Assembly: GCF_000333895.2 (NCBI RefSeq)
Contig: NZ_ANFM02000011.1
Span: 47,578-111,577, forward strand
Source: Grimontia indica
Lineage (GTDB): Bacteria > Pseudomonadota > Gammaproteobacteria > Enterobacterales > Vibrionaceae
Length of the DNA: 64,000 nucleotides
Direction of reading: 5' to 3'
Part shown: in pieces, positions 38,650 through 46,982 of the stretch
Layout: each line of letters opens with the position of its first letter
How positions within the stretch are numbered: the first letter of the stretch is position 1
Made by a program: the position numbers and the translations under genes
The notes under the pieces: model-generated
The model's database searches: none
The model's input: only the letters and a program-made list of their open reading frames with translations
What the model was told of the DNA's origin: nothing

Positions 38650-39618
38650 CTAATACTTCTCTGCTGCAGCTTTCATTTTGCTGCTACGTGTTTCACGCAT
38701 TTTGTTAAAGACAAACATCACAATGGTGATGATTAACACCAAGCCCAGAAGCATGTTTGAAAGTGCTGCTGCAAGACCAAGCTCTTGACTATCGGTGACC
38801 GTTTTAAAAATCCTCAGGGACAGTATTTCAGTTGATAACCCTGGCCCGCCATTGGTAAGGATCATGATGACTTCCAGTACCTTGAATGCATCGATCAGCC
38901 TCAGTAGCAACGTAACGATAAGAACAGGAAGCATAAGTGGAATCTTGATGTGCCAAATCAAATTCCAGTTGTTCGCCCCATCCAGGCGCGCGGCTTCTAC
39001 CACGGAGCTAGACAGAGACTGGAGTGCCGCCAAGGAAAGGATCATGACAAAGGGGGTCCACTGCCAGATGTCCGCGAGAATGATAGAAAACAGAGACCAA
39101 GACGGATCGGACAACCAAGGGACACTCTCAAAGCCCATGGCATTAAGCATTTTGTTAAATATTCCAAACTGCGGGTTGTACATGTAGCGCCAAACTAAGC
39201 CAACGGCGATGGGGGCAATCATCATTGGGAGAATGAATATCGTCCGGTAAACGGACATCCCCTTCATTGGCCTTTCCAGCATCAACGCCAAACCAACACC
39301 TAATGCCATCTCCAGTAGCACGACGGTGAAAGCGAAAGTGACAGTGACAAAGAAAGATTCTAAAAATCCAGCGTCCTGAAGCAGCCAAATATAATTATCC
39401 AGCCCTGCAAATTCGGCATCGGAAAAAGGCTGGCTTGGTCTCCAGTCAAAGAAGCTGGCAAACATCATGTAGCCGACCGGATAGACCAGGGCGAAAACCA
39501 GAATGACTGCTGCAGGTGCCATGAATAGGTAAGGGGCAGCGTTATTAAGGAAGTGACGTAATGTCCGCCGCTCCGTTTTTTCGCTTTTGCCCAACGACAA
39601 TGAACTCATAATTTGCAT
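38650..39618 (-). CDS. Carbohydrate ABC transporter permease (MalF/UgpA type)
   Basis: 322 residues: a cytoplasmic N-terminus of about 30 residues with many charges, six membrane helices and the coupling loop VEAARLDGANNWNLIWHIKI. The C-terminus is basic (MRETRSSKMKAAAEKY). The ATG at 39618 has GGAA at a good distance; an internal ATG three codons on is possible. Belongs to the sugar importer of the island. Confidence 0.93.
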   Translation of the reverse strand: MQIMSSLSLGKSEKTERRTLRHFLNNAAPYLFMAPAAVILVFALVYPVGYMMFASFFDWRPSQPFSDAEFAGLDNYIWLLQDAGFLESFFVTVTFAFTVVLLEMALGVGLALMLERPMKGMSVYRTIFILPMMIAPIAVGLVWRYMYNPQFGIFNKMLNAMGFESVPWLSDPSWSLFSIILADIWQWTPFVMILSLAALQSLSSSVVEAARLDGANNWNLIWHIKIPLMLPVLIVTLLLRLIDAFKVLEVIMILTNGGPGLSTEILSLRIFKTVTDSQELGLAAALSNMLLGLVLIITIVMFVFNKMRETRSSKMKAAAEKY

Positions 39619-39671
39619 TTTCCAGTTCCGTTGGATAGTTAGAGGCAGGCGGTTAGCCTGCCTCCCTATTT

Positions 39672-41015
39672 TTATTGATAAGTGTAATAGCCTGCTTTTT
39701 CCATGATCGATTTGGCGGTGTTGTTAGTTCTATCCAACGCCTCCTCGATAGTGATTTCTCCCGTCATCGCTTTGGATAGATTGGTGCCCAACTCAGTATT
39801 AATTTGCCCCCATACAGGGATGATTGGTCGCCAGTCGGGGTCGGCGTCCTTGAGCGCCTCTCCGAAAATTTCCATTTGGGGGAATTTAGCGACGACGTCA
39901 GGATCTTGGTGAGTAGAGAAACGTGATGGGTTGCCCCCTGCTAGCGCGATCATCTTGTCTGCTTCCTTGGAGGTCAGCCATTGCATCAATAAGAACGCCG
40001 CATCTTTATTTTGAGCATTTTTAGGAATAGCCAGACCAAACCCACCGGTTTGCGAAGCCCGTCGCTCACCCATAGGGTGTTTTGCCCAACCAACCTTACC
40101 TACGATTTTTGATTTCTCTGGATCGTCAACTTCTCCAGCCACAATTGTCGTGTCTAGATACATCGCAGCCTTTCCTTGCAAGAAAGCATTTTTCGCTTCA
40201 GACAATCCAAACGACGTACCACCTTCGGGGCCACACTCTAGAATTTTCTTGAGCGCTTCAGCGGCTTTGATGCCTTCTGGGCTATTGATGGTGGGATTCC
40301 ACTCGTCATCGAATATCCTCCCACCCAACGGTGCTAGGTGGAGCAGATAAGCATGAGAAATTTGGTGCCCTGATTTACCACGTGTCGCTAAGCCAACCAT
40401 TCCTGGTTCGAGTTCTTGTATTTTACAAGTGGTCTCAAGTAGCTCTTCATAAGTTTCAGGCACTTTAAGGCCATGCTTGTCAAAAATGTCTTTCCTATAG
40501 CCAAGTACGGAGGTTTCAGAGCCAAATGGAATACCGAACAAAGCACCTGTAGGGCCCGGTAGGTAACCTTTCTTACCCCCAGCAACACCTACGTTTTGAA
40601 CGTAGCCATCAATGAGGTCATCGGCATCATAGTTGGGATCAGACAGCTTTGGATTCATGAAGAAGCGAGCAAGCGGCTCTATCTGGTCAGCTGATACATA
40701 ATCCGCTTTTGAGAAAACAACATAAGCGATCAGATCGTAGTCACCTTTCCTTTTTGTAAGCTCCAGTGTTTGCTTCTGGCGCATGGCCAAATACTGAAGT
40801 TGGTCGACTTCAACATCTATCCCAGTTTGCTTTTCAAATTCCGGGAGCACCTTCATCACGGCATCATAGTGAGGGTGTGCTGGGAAATTCACGACCAATG
40901 TTTCACCCTCATATGGCTTGTAAGGGTTCGCTAGCGAACTGGCCGAAAACATCATTCCTGTGCAAGCCAGCAACGAAATGGCACAACTCTTCAGATTTCT
41001 TGCATTCCTTAACAT
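39672..41015 (-). CDS. Extracellular solute-binding protein, family 1
   Basis: 447 residues. The signal peptide (MLRNARNLKSCAISLLACTG...ASSLAN) is followed by a family 1 sugar-binding protein: ETLVVNFPAHPHYDAVMKVL, EFEKQTGIDVEVDQLQY and FLLMQWLTSKEADKMIALAGG. The start follows GGAGGAG by 2 bases and gives a proper signal peptide; a longer reading of 47 more residues does not. It is the captor for the ABC importer. Typical members bind oligosaccharides, glycerol phosphate or sugar acids; the ligand here is unknown. Confidence 0.93.
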   Translation of the reverse strand: MLRNARNLKSCAISLLACTGMMFSASSLANPYKPYEGETLVVNFPAHPHYDAVMKVLPEFEKQTGIDVEVDQLQYLAMRQKQTLELTKRKGDYDLIAYVVFSKADYVSADQIEPLARFFMNPKLSDPNYDADDLIDGYVQNVGVAGGKKGYLPGPTGALFGIPFGSETSVLGYRKDIFDKHGLKVPETYEELLETTCKIQELEPGMVGLATRGKSGHQISHAYLLHLAPLGGRIFDDEWNPTINSPEGIKAAEALKKILECGPEGGTSFGLSEAKNAFLQGKAAMYLDTTIVAGEVDDPEKSKIVGKVGWAKHPMGERRASQTGGFGLAIPKNAQNKDAAFLLMQWLTSKEADKMIALAGGNPSRFSTHQDPDVVAKFPQMEIFGEALKDADPDWRPIIPVWGQINTELGTNLSKAMTGEITIEEALDRTNNTAKSIMEKAGYYTYQ

Positions 41016-41079
41016 TTCTCCTCCCGCATAACTGCTTGGGGTAATTGGTGAGTAATGAATAACACTTCCCTGTCTTCGA

Positions 41080-42177
41080 TCAGTTGTCTGGGTAAAGTGC
41101 TTTTTCGGTTTTTGCATCGAAGATATAGAGGTCTGAATACTTGAAGTAAAAATCAACGTACTCGTCTCTCTTAGGCAAACATTCGGATGTCACTTCAATA
41201 GCAACCCGGTTGCCGCCGATTTCAGAAACAATGATGGAGTTAGAACCGCAGTACTCTGTAACTAGTACTGGGAGGCTTATTTTGTTCGCATGTTCCAGAG
41301 GCTTTGTAGAAAATGAAGACGGACGAACACCTACATAGACAGAAGATGATGGTAGTTGTTTTATTTTATGCTCAAGCACCGGATCTACTTGGAATTGAAA
41401 GCCATCACCGTCAATAAAGATCCCGTCTTCTGTTTGCCTTACTTCGCCAGATAAGAAGTTCATTGAAGGCGAACCCATAAAGCCCGCAACAAATTTGTTC
41501 ACCGGTCGGCAAAAAAGTTCTTCTGGCGTGCCGTGTTGCTGAACGTACCCGTCGTTCATGACCACAATTCTATCTCCTAGCGTCATGGCCTCTATCTGAT
41601 CATGGGTAACGTAGATAATGTTTTTGTTGACCTTTTTTCTCATAAGAATGAGCTCAGCACGCATCTGCGCTCTCAGCTTTGCATCGAGGTTGGAAAGAGG
41701 TTCATCCATCAGCAACGTAGAAGCATCACGTGCCAAGGCTCTTCCCATTGCGACACGTTGGCGCTGTCCTCCCGACAATTCCCCTGGCTTACGATGGAGC
41801 AGATGATCAAGACCAAGCATTTCAGAAACGCTTCTTACCCGTTGGGCAATTTCGGCTTTGTCCACTTTGGCAAGGCGAAGCGCGAAAGAGAGGTTCTTCT
41901 CTACGTTCATGTGCGGATAAAGCGCATAGTCTTGGAACACCATGGCAAGGTCTCTATCTCTCGGCTCTAGTTGGCTTACCTCTCTATCACCTATATAGAT
42001 GTCGCCAGAAGAGACTCTCTCTAAACCGGCAATCATGCGAAGTGTTGTTGATTTACCGCAACCCGATGGGCCGACTAACACGGTGAACTCGTTGTCTTCA
42101 AAGGTCAGGTCCAGCCCATGGATGACTTCGACGTGTTCGTAACGTTTCACGAGTTCTTTAATTCTGATTTGAGGCAT
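41080..42177 (-). CDS. Carbohydrate ABC transporter ATPase (MalK/UgpC type)
   Basis: 365 residues. Walker A GPSGCGKST, signature LSGGQRQR, Walker B LLMDEPLSNLD and the H-loop VTHDQIEAMT, with a C-terminal OB/TOBE domain (about 240-365). The start MPQIRIKEL has AAGGA 6 bases before it. First gene of the leftward operon: ATPase, binding protein, two permeases, cytochrome c, DOMON-b561. A gap of 64 bp lies between it and the binding-protein gene. Confidence 0.95.
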   Translation of the reverse strand: MPQIRIKELVKRYEHVEVIHGLDLTFEDNEFTVLVGPSGCGKSTTLRMIAGLERVSSGDIYIGDREVSQLEPRDRDLAMVFQDYALYPHMNVEKNLSFALRLAKVDKAEIAQRVRSVSEMLGLDHLLHRKPGELSGGQRQRVAMGRALARDASTLLMDEPLSNLDAKLRAQMRAELILMRKKVNKNIIYVTHDQIEAMTLGDRIVVMNDGYVQQHGTPEELFCRPVNKFVAGFMGSPSMNFLSGEVRQTEDGIFIDGDGFQFQVDPVLEHKIKQLPSSSVYVGVRPSSFSTKPLEHANKISLPVLVTEYCGSNSIIVSEIGGNRVAIEVTSECLPKRDEYVDFYFKYSDLYIFDAKTEKALYPDN

Positions 42178-42289
42178 GTTCAGTCCTTGAAAATGTAACA
42201 ACCAACCTGCGGTGCTTTTGTCTCGAGAAGTAAAAGAACAACTTCACCTCTCAGTCTGCTGTCGCCCAGAAAAACGAGCTTAAGCGTAA

Positions 42290-42310
42290 CTGGTCTATTA
42301 AAAGTACCAG
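42290..42310. promoter_or_regulatory. Operator-like repeat CTGGT-N11-ACCAG before the ABC operon
   Basis: Perfect half-sites CTGGT and ACCAG with an 11-base spacer, 112 bp before the ATPase start on the leftward strand. Same half-sites and spacing as the copy at 34780. Confidence 0.6.
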
Positions 42311-42640
42311 AAGAATTCATTTTCAGATCGTCGCCTGATCATTTTTTGTTCATAATTGGCTTTTGATCAAATTTGATAACGCAATACATGAATGATTTAT
42401 TGTTGATGAGACGATTAACAATATTCTTTAATTATTTTTGGTTAAAAATCGACAATCCATATTTTAATCCTTTAATAACAATATTTTAAATTTGTAACAT
42501 TGGTATTTCAACGCATGTTGGTAATAATGCCATCAGTAAATATCAATAACTTATCCGGCAATATATCTCCAAAAGTCTACATAAACTGTGGTTAAAACTA
42601 GTAAGAGCCTGTCTTTTCACCTTGTCAGACAAAATATCAA

Positions 42641-42661
42641 CTGGTACGTTTTAAATACCAT
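42641..42661. promoter_or_regulatory. Operator-like repeat CTGGT-N11-ACCAT before pdxA2
   Basis: Half-sites CTGGT and ACCAT (9 of 10 symmetric) with an 11-base spacer containing TTTTAAA, 113 bp before the pdxA2 start. The spacer resembles that of the copy at 34780. Confidence 0.6.
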
Positions 42662-42774
42662 TTAGTGTAAATATTGAGCACCCAGCAGCGACCCATACCG
42701 CCGAGAACATGCCTCACAGAACTCAGCGCGTTGGTGGGATCCGACAGGGAAAAGCGGATAACAGGAAAGATAGA

Positions 42775-43830
42775 ATGGCGAGAAATGAGCCAATAGTGGC
42801 GGTGACATTGGGGGATCCATCAGGTATCGGCCCCGAATTAGTTGTAAAGAACTTTGCAGACCCTCACTTCGATCGCGGACGATGCAAAATCGTGATCGTT
42901 GGAGACGAATGGCTGTTTAGCAAAGCGCAGAAGAACGTCGGTGTCCAAATAGACACGGCACACATCGCCAATCTTGATGATTTAGCGCAAGCCTGTGAAA
43001 ACAAGATTTACTTCCTGCCAATCAACACGATGGCGGAAGAATCTTTGCAGGTTGCTGTTGCAAACAAAGCAAGCGGAAGATCAGTACTCGATGCACTTTC
43101 TCTCTGTCTCGAGGCCGCGCGAGACGGAAAGATAGACGCCATCTGCTTTGCCCCACTCAACAAACATGCCATGAAATTGGCTGGAATGGCTTTTGAAGAC
43201 GAACTCCATTTTTTCGCGGATTTTCTAGATGTCGATAACTACTTTTGTGAGTTCAATACGTTAGATGGCATCTGGACATCCAGAATTTCATCACACGTTC
43301 CCCTGACAGATATCTCACAGTACATAACGAGCGAACGTATCGTCTACGCAGGCTGTTTAATCAGCGATAGCCTCATCAAAGCCGGTATCTCCAATCCAAG
43401 AATAGCGGTAGCAGCACTAAATCCTCACGGTGGTGATGGCGGTACGTGTGGCAGAGAAGAGATCGACATCATAGCTCCAGCGGTCAGTCTCCTGAAAGAG
43501 ATGAACGTCAACGCATACGGTCCATTCCCAGCAGACACCATATTTCTGAAAGTCAGGGACGGTGAATACGATGCGGTTGTCACCATGTACCACGACCAAG
43601 GACAGATCGCTATAAAACTGTTGGGCTTTGAAAATGGCGTGACTGTCCAAGGTGGGCTCCCTATTCCTATTACTACCCCAGCTCACGGAACGGCTTTCGA
43701 CATCGCCGGAGAAAACAAAGCCAACTTTAATGCCATGCGCAAAGCATTCAATTTAGCCTGTGTCATGGGTGAATCACAATTTAGGGAAAATCCTCCTCCA
43801 ATCGATGATCTTAAAGAGGGAAGCCAATGA
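42775..43830 (+). CDS. pdxA2: PdxA2-like NAD-dependent dehydrogenase
   Basis: 351 residues of the PdxA family: [15 protein letters not shown], then the three metal-binding histidines in SSHVPLTDI (H174), NPHGGDGG (H218) and MYHDQG (H273), and [12 protein letters not shown]. PdxA enzymes oxidise a hydroxy group next to a carboxylate and release CO2. The PdxA2 branch works in sugar-acid breakdown (4-phospho-threonate or erythronate), not vitamin B6 synthesis. The known PdxA2 route also needs a kinase; none is encoded here, so the substrate may be unphosphorylated. Start chosen by AGGAAAG ahead of the ATG. Overlaps the next gene by ATGA. Confidence 0.85.
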   Translation: MARNEPIVAVTLGDPSGIGPELVVKNFADPHFDRGRCKIVIVGDEWLFSKAQKNVGVQIDTAHIANLDDLAQACENKIYFLPINTMAEESLQVAVANKASGRSVLDALSLCLEAARDGKIDAICFAPLNKHAMKLAGMAFEDELHFFADFLDVDNYFCEFNTLDGIWTSRISSHVPLTDISQYITSERIVYAGCLISDSLIKAGISNPRIAVAALNPHGGDGGTCGREEIDIIAPAVSLLKEMNVNAYGPFPADTIFLKVRDGEYDAVVTMYHDQGQIAIKLLGFENGVTVQGGLPIPITTPAHGTAFDIAGENKANFNAMRKAFNLACVMGESQFRENPPPIDDLKEGSQ

Positions 43831-44999
43831 AAATTACATCGATTAAAACCCGAGTTTTCGAGTGGAAGGGTCACACTGTTCCACCCTCTTCTAACTTCTG
43901 TTCGAACGCAACAGATATGCTTTGGCGTTCAGGCGATTCAATGGGCACATTCCGCTTTCATGATTGGGCGGTAGTGGAGATACAAACAGATACCGGTATT
44001 GTCGGCATCGGTAATGTCGCCCTGGCACCGCGCATCGCTAAAAACATCATTGACCATTACCTGGCTCCACTTGTCATCGGTCATGATCCTTTTGACTACG
44101 AGCATATTTGGCAAAGCATGTATCGCTCCACCATTGCTTGGGGGCGCAAAGGAATCGGTATGGCCGCTATTTCTGCCATTGATATCGCTATATGGGATGT
44201 CATGGGCAAAGCCACGAATAAACCGGTATTTAAACTGCTTGGAGGCAGAACGAAGGAAAAAATCCCTGTTTATGCCTCAAAGCTGTACCGAACTGACTTA
44301 GATGAAATGCAAAGAGAAGCGCAGTCTTATCTGGATCAAGGCTTCAACATGATGAAAATGCGTTTCGGTTACGGCCCAAACGACGGCCCTCAAGGCGTTA
44401 AACAAAACCTAATGTCCGTTGAAGCAGTTCGGGAAGTTATCGGCTACGACAATGATTTGATGCTTGAATGCTACATGGGTTGGAATCTGGAATACGCGAA
44501 GCGCATCTTGCCAAAACTTGAGCGCTTTGAACCGAGGTGGTTAGAAGAGCCAGTGATCCCAGATGATATCGACGGTTATGCTGAACTTAATCAGTTGACG
44601 AGTATCCCGATTTCCGGTGGAGAGCATGAATTTACCAGTCATGGTTTCAAGCAATTGTTAGACAAAAGAGCAATTTCTGTCATTCAGTACGATACCAATC
44701 GCGTCGGTGGTATCACAGCCGCACGTAAAATTAATGCCTTAGCCGAGGTTTATAGCGTACCTGTCATTCCTCATGCGGGGCAAATGCACAATTACCACCT
44801 GACGATGTCCACACTGGCGTCTCCTATTGCAGAGTTCTTCCCTGTTCATGATGTAGAAGTTGGTAACGAACTCTTCTACTACATATTTGAAGGCGACCCT
44901 GCTCCCGTCAATGGATATCTGGATTTAGATGACAATATGCCTGGGTTGGGCTTGTCAATATCAACCAAATATTTGGACCACTTTAATATCATCGGATAG
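43827..44999 (+). CDS. Enolase-superfamily sugar-acid dehydratase (rhamnonate-dehydratase-like)
   Basis: 390 residues, mandelate racemase/enolase fold. The C-terminal barrel has the RhmD pattern: metal-ligand positions E214 (LMLECYMGW), E240 (WLEEP) and E266 (GGEHEF), and the catalytic pair D289 (IQYDTN) with H316 (VIPHAGQ). In the characterised rhamnonate dehydratases the first ligand is aspartate; here it is glutamate, which is unusual. It should remove water from a sugar acid to give a 2-keto-3-deoxy acid. The chain length and stereochemistry of the substrate are not predictable. Coupled to pdxA2. Confidence 0.87.
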   Translation: MKITSIKTRVFEWKGHTVPPSSNFCSNATDMLWRSGDSMGTFRFHDWAVVEIQTDTGIVGIGNVALAPRIAKNIIDHYLAPLVIGHDPFDYEHIWQSMYRSTIAWGRKGIGMAAISAIDIAIWDVMGKATNKPVFKLLGGRTKEKIPVYASKLYRTDLDEMQREAQSYLDQGFNMMKMRFGYGPNDGPQGVKQNLMSVEAVREVIGYDNDLMLECYMGWNLEYAKRILPKLERFEPRWLEEPVIPDDIDGYAELNQLTSIPISGGEHEFTSHGFKQLLDKRAISVIQYDTNRVGGITAARKINALAEVYSVPVIPHAGQMHNYHLTMSTLASPIAEFFPVHDVEVGNELFYYIFEGDPAPVNGYLDLDDNMPGLGLSISTKYLDHFNIIG

Positions 45000-45007
45000 G
45001 TGCCAAC

Positions 45008-46018
45008 ATGACCCACTATCGTGTAATCCAATTTCTGTCGAACGAAGGGCCTTGCTTAGCAAAGGTTATTAATGCTGACGAGGTGATACCTCTAAAGAAG
45101 ACACTGACCACCTATGACGTAGCTTTAATGGCTTTAAAAGGCTCAATACCATTAACATCCTTGATTGACGGTTTGTTGTCGGATAAAGCCATCAGCTATC
45201 AGCAACTGATTGATGAAGGTCTGATTCTTCCTCCTTTTCATCATCCGGACGATGCCCACGCCTTTGTCACGGGCACTGGCCTAACTCACTTAGGCAGCGC
45301 GGACACACGTTCTTCGATGCATAGCAAAATCCAGCAGGATGAGTCGACACTGACGGACTCCATGAAGATGTTCAAGATGGGCATAGAAGACGGTATCGCG
45401 ACAAAGACACGTTATGCCTCTCAACCCGAATGGTTTTACAAAGGAAACGGCAGTATTGTCCAAATGCCATTTGGTGCGATGGCCTCCCCTTCTTTCGCGC
45501 AAGATGCAGGGGAAGAGCCCGAACTCGTAGGCGCATATATTAATGACGGTCTTGGGAACCCCCATCGCATCGGCTTTGCAATAGGAAACGAATTTTCTGA
45601 CCATGTCACCGAGCGTCACAACTACCTGTGGCTAGCGCATTCCAAACTCCGGAATTGTAGCTTTGGACCAGAACTGCTGATTGGCGAAATTCCGGAGAGT
45701 CTTGAAGGTACCAGCAGGATTCTTAGAAATGGCGAAGTCATCTGGGAAAAGCCATTTGTGACAGGCGAAAGCAATATGTCCCACAACATCCGTAATCTTG
45801 AACATCACCATTTCAAGTACAGTCTTTTCCGTCGTCCCGGTGACGTCAATATACACTTTTTCGGTACGTCGACGCTCAGCTTTGCAGATTCGGTAAAGAC
45901 CATAGACGGTGACGTGTTTGAAATTGAAGTGCCTGAGTTCGGCAGACCACTGAGCAACAAATTGGTGCAGGAAAGCCCAAGTACAGACTCAGTTGTGATT
46001 GTTGATGTGATGTATTGA
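45008..46018 (+). CDS. GguC/AraD1-type FAH-superfamily protein
   Basis: 336 residues. Conserved family blocks are visible: VTGTGLTHLGSADTRSSMH, QPEWFYKGNGS, AIGNEFSDHVTERHNYL, LAHSKLRNCSFGPEL and HHFKYSLFRRPGDVNIHFFG. These are the marks of the GguC/AraD1 branch of the fumarylacetoacetate hydrolase superfamily. Next to an alpha-ketoglutarate semialdehyde dehydrogenase the likely role is dehydration of a 2-keto-3-deoxy sugar acid to that semialdehyde. Hydrolytic cleavage of a diketo acid is an alternative used by other FAH enzymes. No signal peptide. Confidence 0.85.
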   Translation: MTHYRVIQFLSNEGPCLAKVINADEVIPLKKTLTTYDVALMALKGSIPLTSLIDGLLSDKAISYQQLIDEGLILPPFHHPDDAHAFVTGTGLTHLGSADTRSSMHSKIQQDESTLTDSMKMFKMGIEDGIATKTRYASQPEWFYKGNGSIVQMPFGAMASPSFAQDAGEEPELVGAYINDGLGNPHRIGFAIGNEFSDHVTERHNYLWLAHSKLRNCSFGPELLIGEIPESLEGTSRILRNGEVIWEKPFVTGESNMSHNIRNLEHHHFKYSLFRRPGDVNIHFFGTSTLSFADSVKTIDGDVFEIEVPEFGRPLSNKLVQESPSTDSVVIVDVMY

Positions 46019-46029
46019 AGGGATTAGGC

Positions 46030-46980
46030 ATGAATAAAGATATTTTGCTATTGAACCAAAAGAGCGCGCACACAATCGGCTTTTTTGATGTCGAAAGCGG
46101 TGAAGCGGTAAAGCAAATAGAGTTGGGCCAGTTTCCTCACGAGTTTGTTGTAGATTCTAAAAATGAGTTTGCGTATGTAGGCCATTACGGCGTGCAAAAC
46201 TCTGGGATTACCGAAGACCATGGCGGCTGTAGTATTTTCGTGATTGATTTGAAAACTCAGGAGCACGTCCACACCATTAGTACTTGGCCATATTATCGTA
46301 TTCATGGCTTAGCGCTTGATAACCAAGACCGCCTTTATGCCATGAGTGAATCCCAAAATGTCATGGTCATCTTTGAGTCACCCAGAACGGCCTGCGCGCC
46401 TGATAGAGCACTGCCTTCCGGTGGTCTTAAAACGCACCTGTTTTCACTAACAAAGGATGGCAGTACCGCTTATTGTCTGAACCTTCTCAGCCATACTGTG
46501 ACAAAGATTAAACCTTGGGACCCTGTCTTTGCCCCCGTTGCCATATGTCCGGGTAAAAAGCCCGAGGGTAATTGTTTAACCCGTGATGAAAAGACACTAT
46601 TTGTGACCAACCGCCTTGATAACCAAGTTGTCGCGGTTGATACAACTTCGCTAGAAGTGACTGCGCGGGCAGACACAGGGGCCGATCCCACCAGAGCCTA
46701 CCTGTCTCCTGACAACCATCTTTATGTCACCAATTACGGCGGTCAGTCCATCAGTATTTTTACCTTAGCACTCGAAAATATAGGGATAATTGACTTACCT
46801 GCCGATCCAATTGCTGTCAGCTTCCATCCAACGAGCGGTGATGTTTTTGTTTCATTGACTAATGACACCGTTGCAGTGCTCGATGCGAATAATTTAAACG
46901 TGAAGCGTTCATTCTCTTGCCTCGCGGAGCCCGACGTTTCAATGGTCCTTCAATCCTCTTCAACTCAAAACGGAGTCTGA
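46030..46980 (+). CDS. YVTN-type beta-propeller protein
   Basis: 316 residues made of repeated blades with YVTN-like ends (EFAYVGHYG, KTLFVTNRLDNQVVAVDT, NHLYVTNYGGQSISIFT, GDVFVSLTNDTVAVLDA). No signal peptide, so probably cytoplasmic. It is related in fold to the Pgl-type lactonases and to YncE-like proteins, but I see no firm catalytic signature. Its place between the FAH protein and the semialdehyde dehydrogenase suggests a lactonase or an accessory role in the same pathway. The start MNKDILLLN follows an AGG; an ATG-less extension of five codons is less likely. Confidence 0.75.
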   Translation: MNKDILLLNQKSAHTIGFFDVESGEAVKQIELGQFPHEFVVDSKNEFAYVGHYGVQNSGITEDHGGCSIFVIDLKTQEHVHTISTWPYYRIHGLALDNQDRLYAMSESQNVMVIFESPRTACAPDRALPSGGLKTHLFSLTKDGSTAYCLNLLSHTVTKIKPWDPVFAPVAICPGKKPEGNCLTRDEKTLFVTNRLDNQVVAVDTTSLEVTARADTGADPTRAYLSPDNHLYVTNYGGQSISIFTLALENIGIIDLPADPIAVSFHPTSGDVFVSLTNDTVAVLDANNLNVKRSFSCLAEPDVSMVLQSSSTQNGV

Positions 46981-46982
46981 GT

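Larger units (their letters stand above)
42178..42774. promoter_or_regulatory. 597-bp divergent control region of the sugar-acid island
   Basis: An AT-rich noncoding stretch between the ABC operon (leftward) and the catabolic operon (rightward). It holds two copies of the CTGGT-N11-ACCAG type repeat, each about 113 bp before the start of the operon it faces. It also holds a TTTGATCAAA palindrome and a CGCCTGATCA element that also occurs before the FadR-type regulator. No reading frame or RNA gene seen. Confidence 0.75.

Noticed and set aside
42775..43830. Naming this gene pdxA (vitamin B6 synthesis)
   Set aside because: It is embedded in a sugar-acid operon and lacks the usual neighbours of pdxA (surA, ksgA); the PdxA2 branch fits better.
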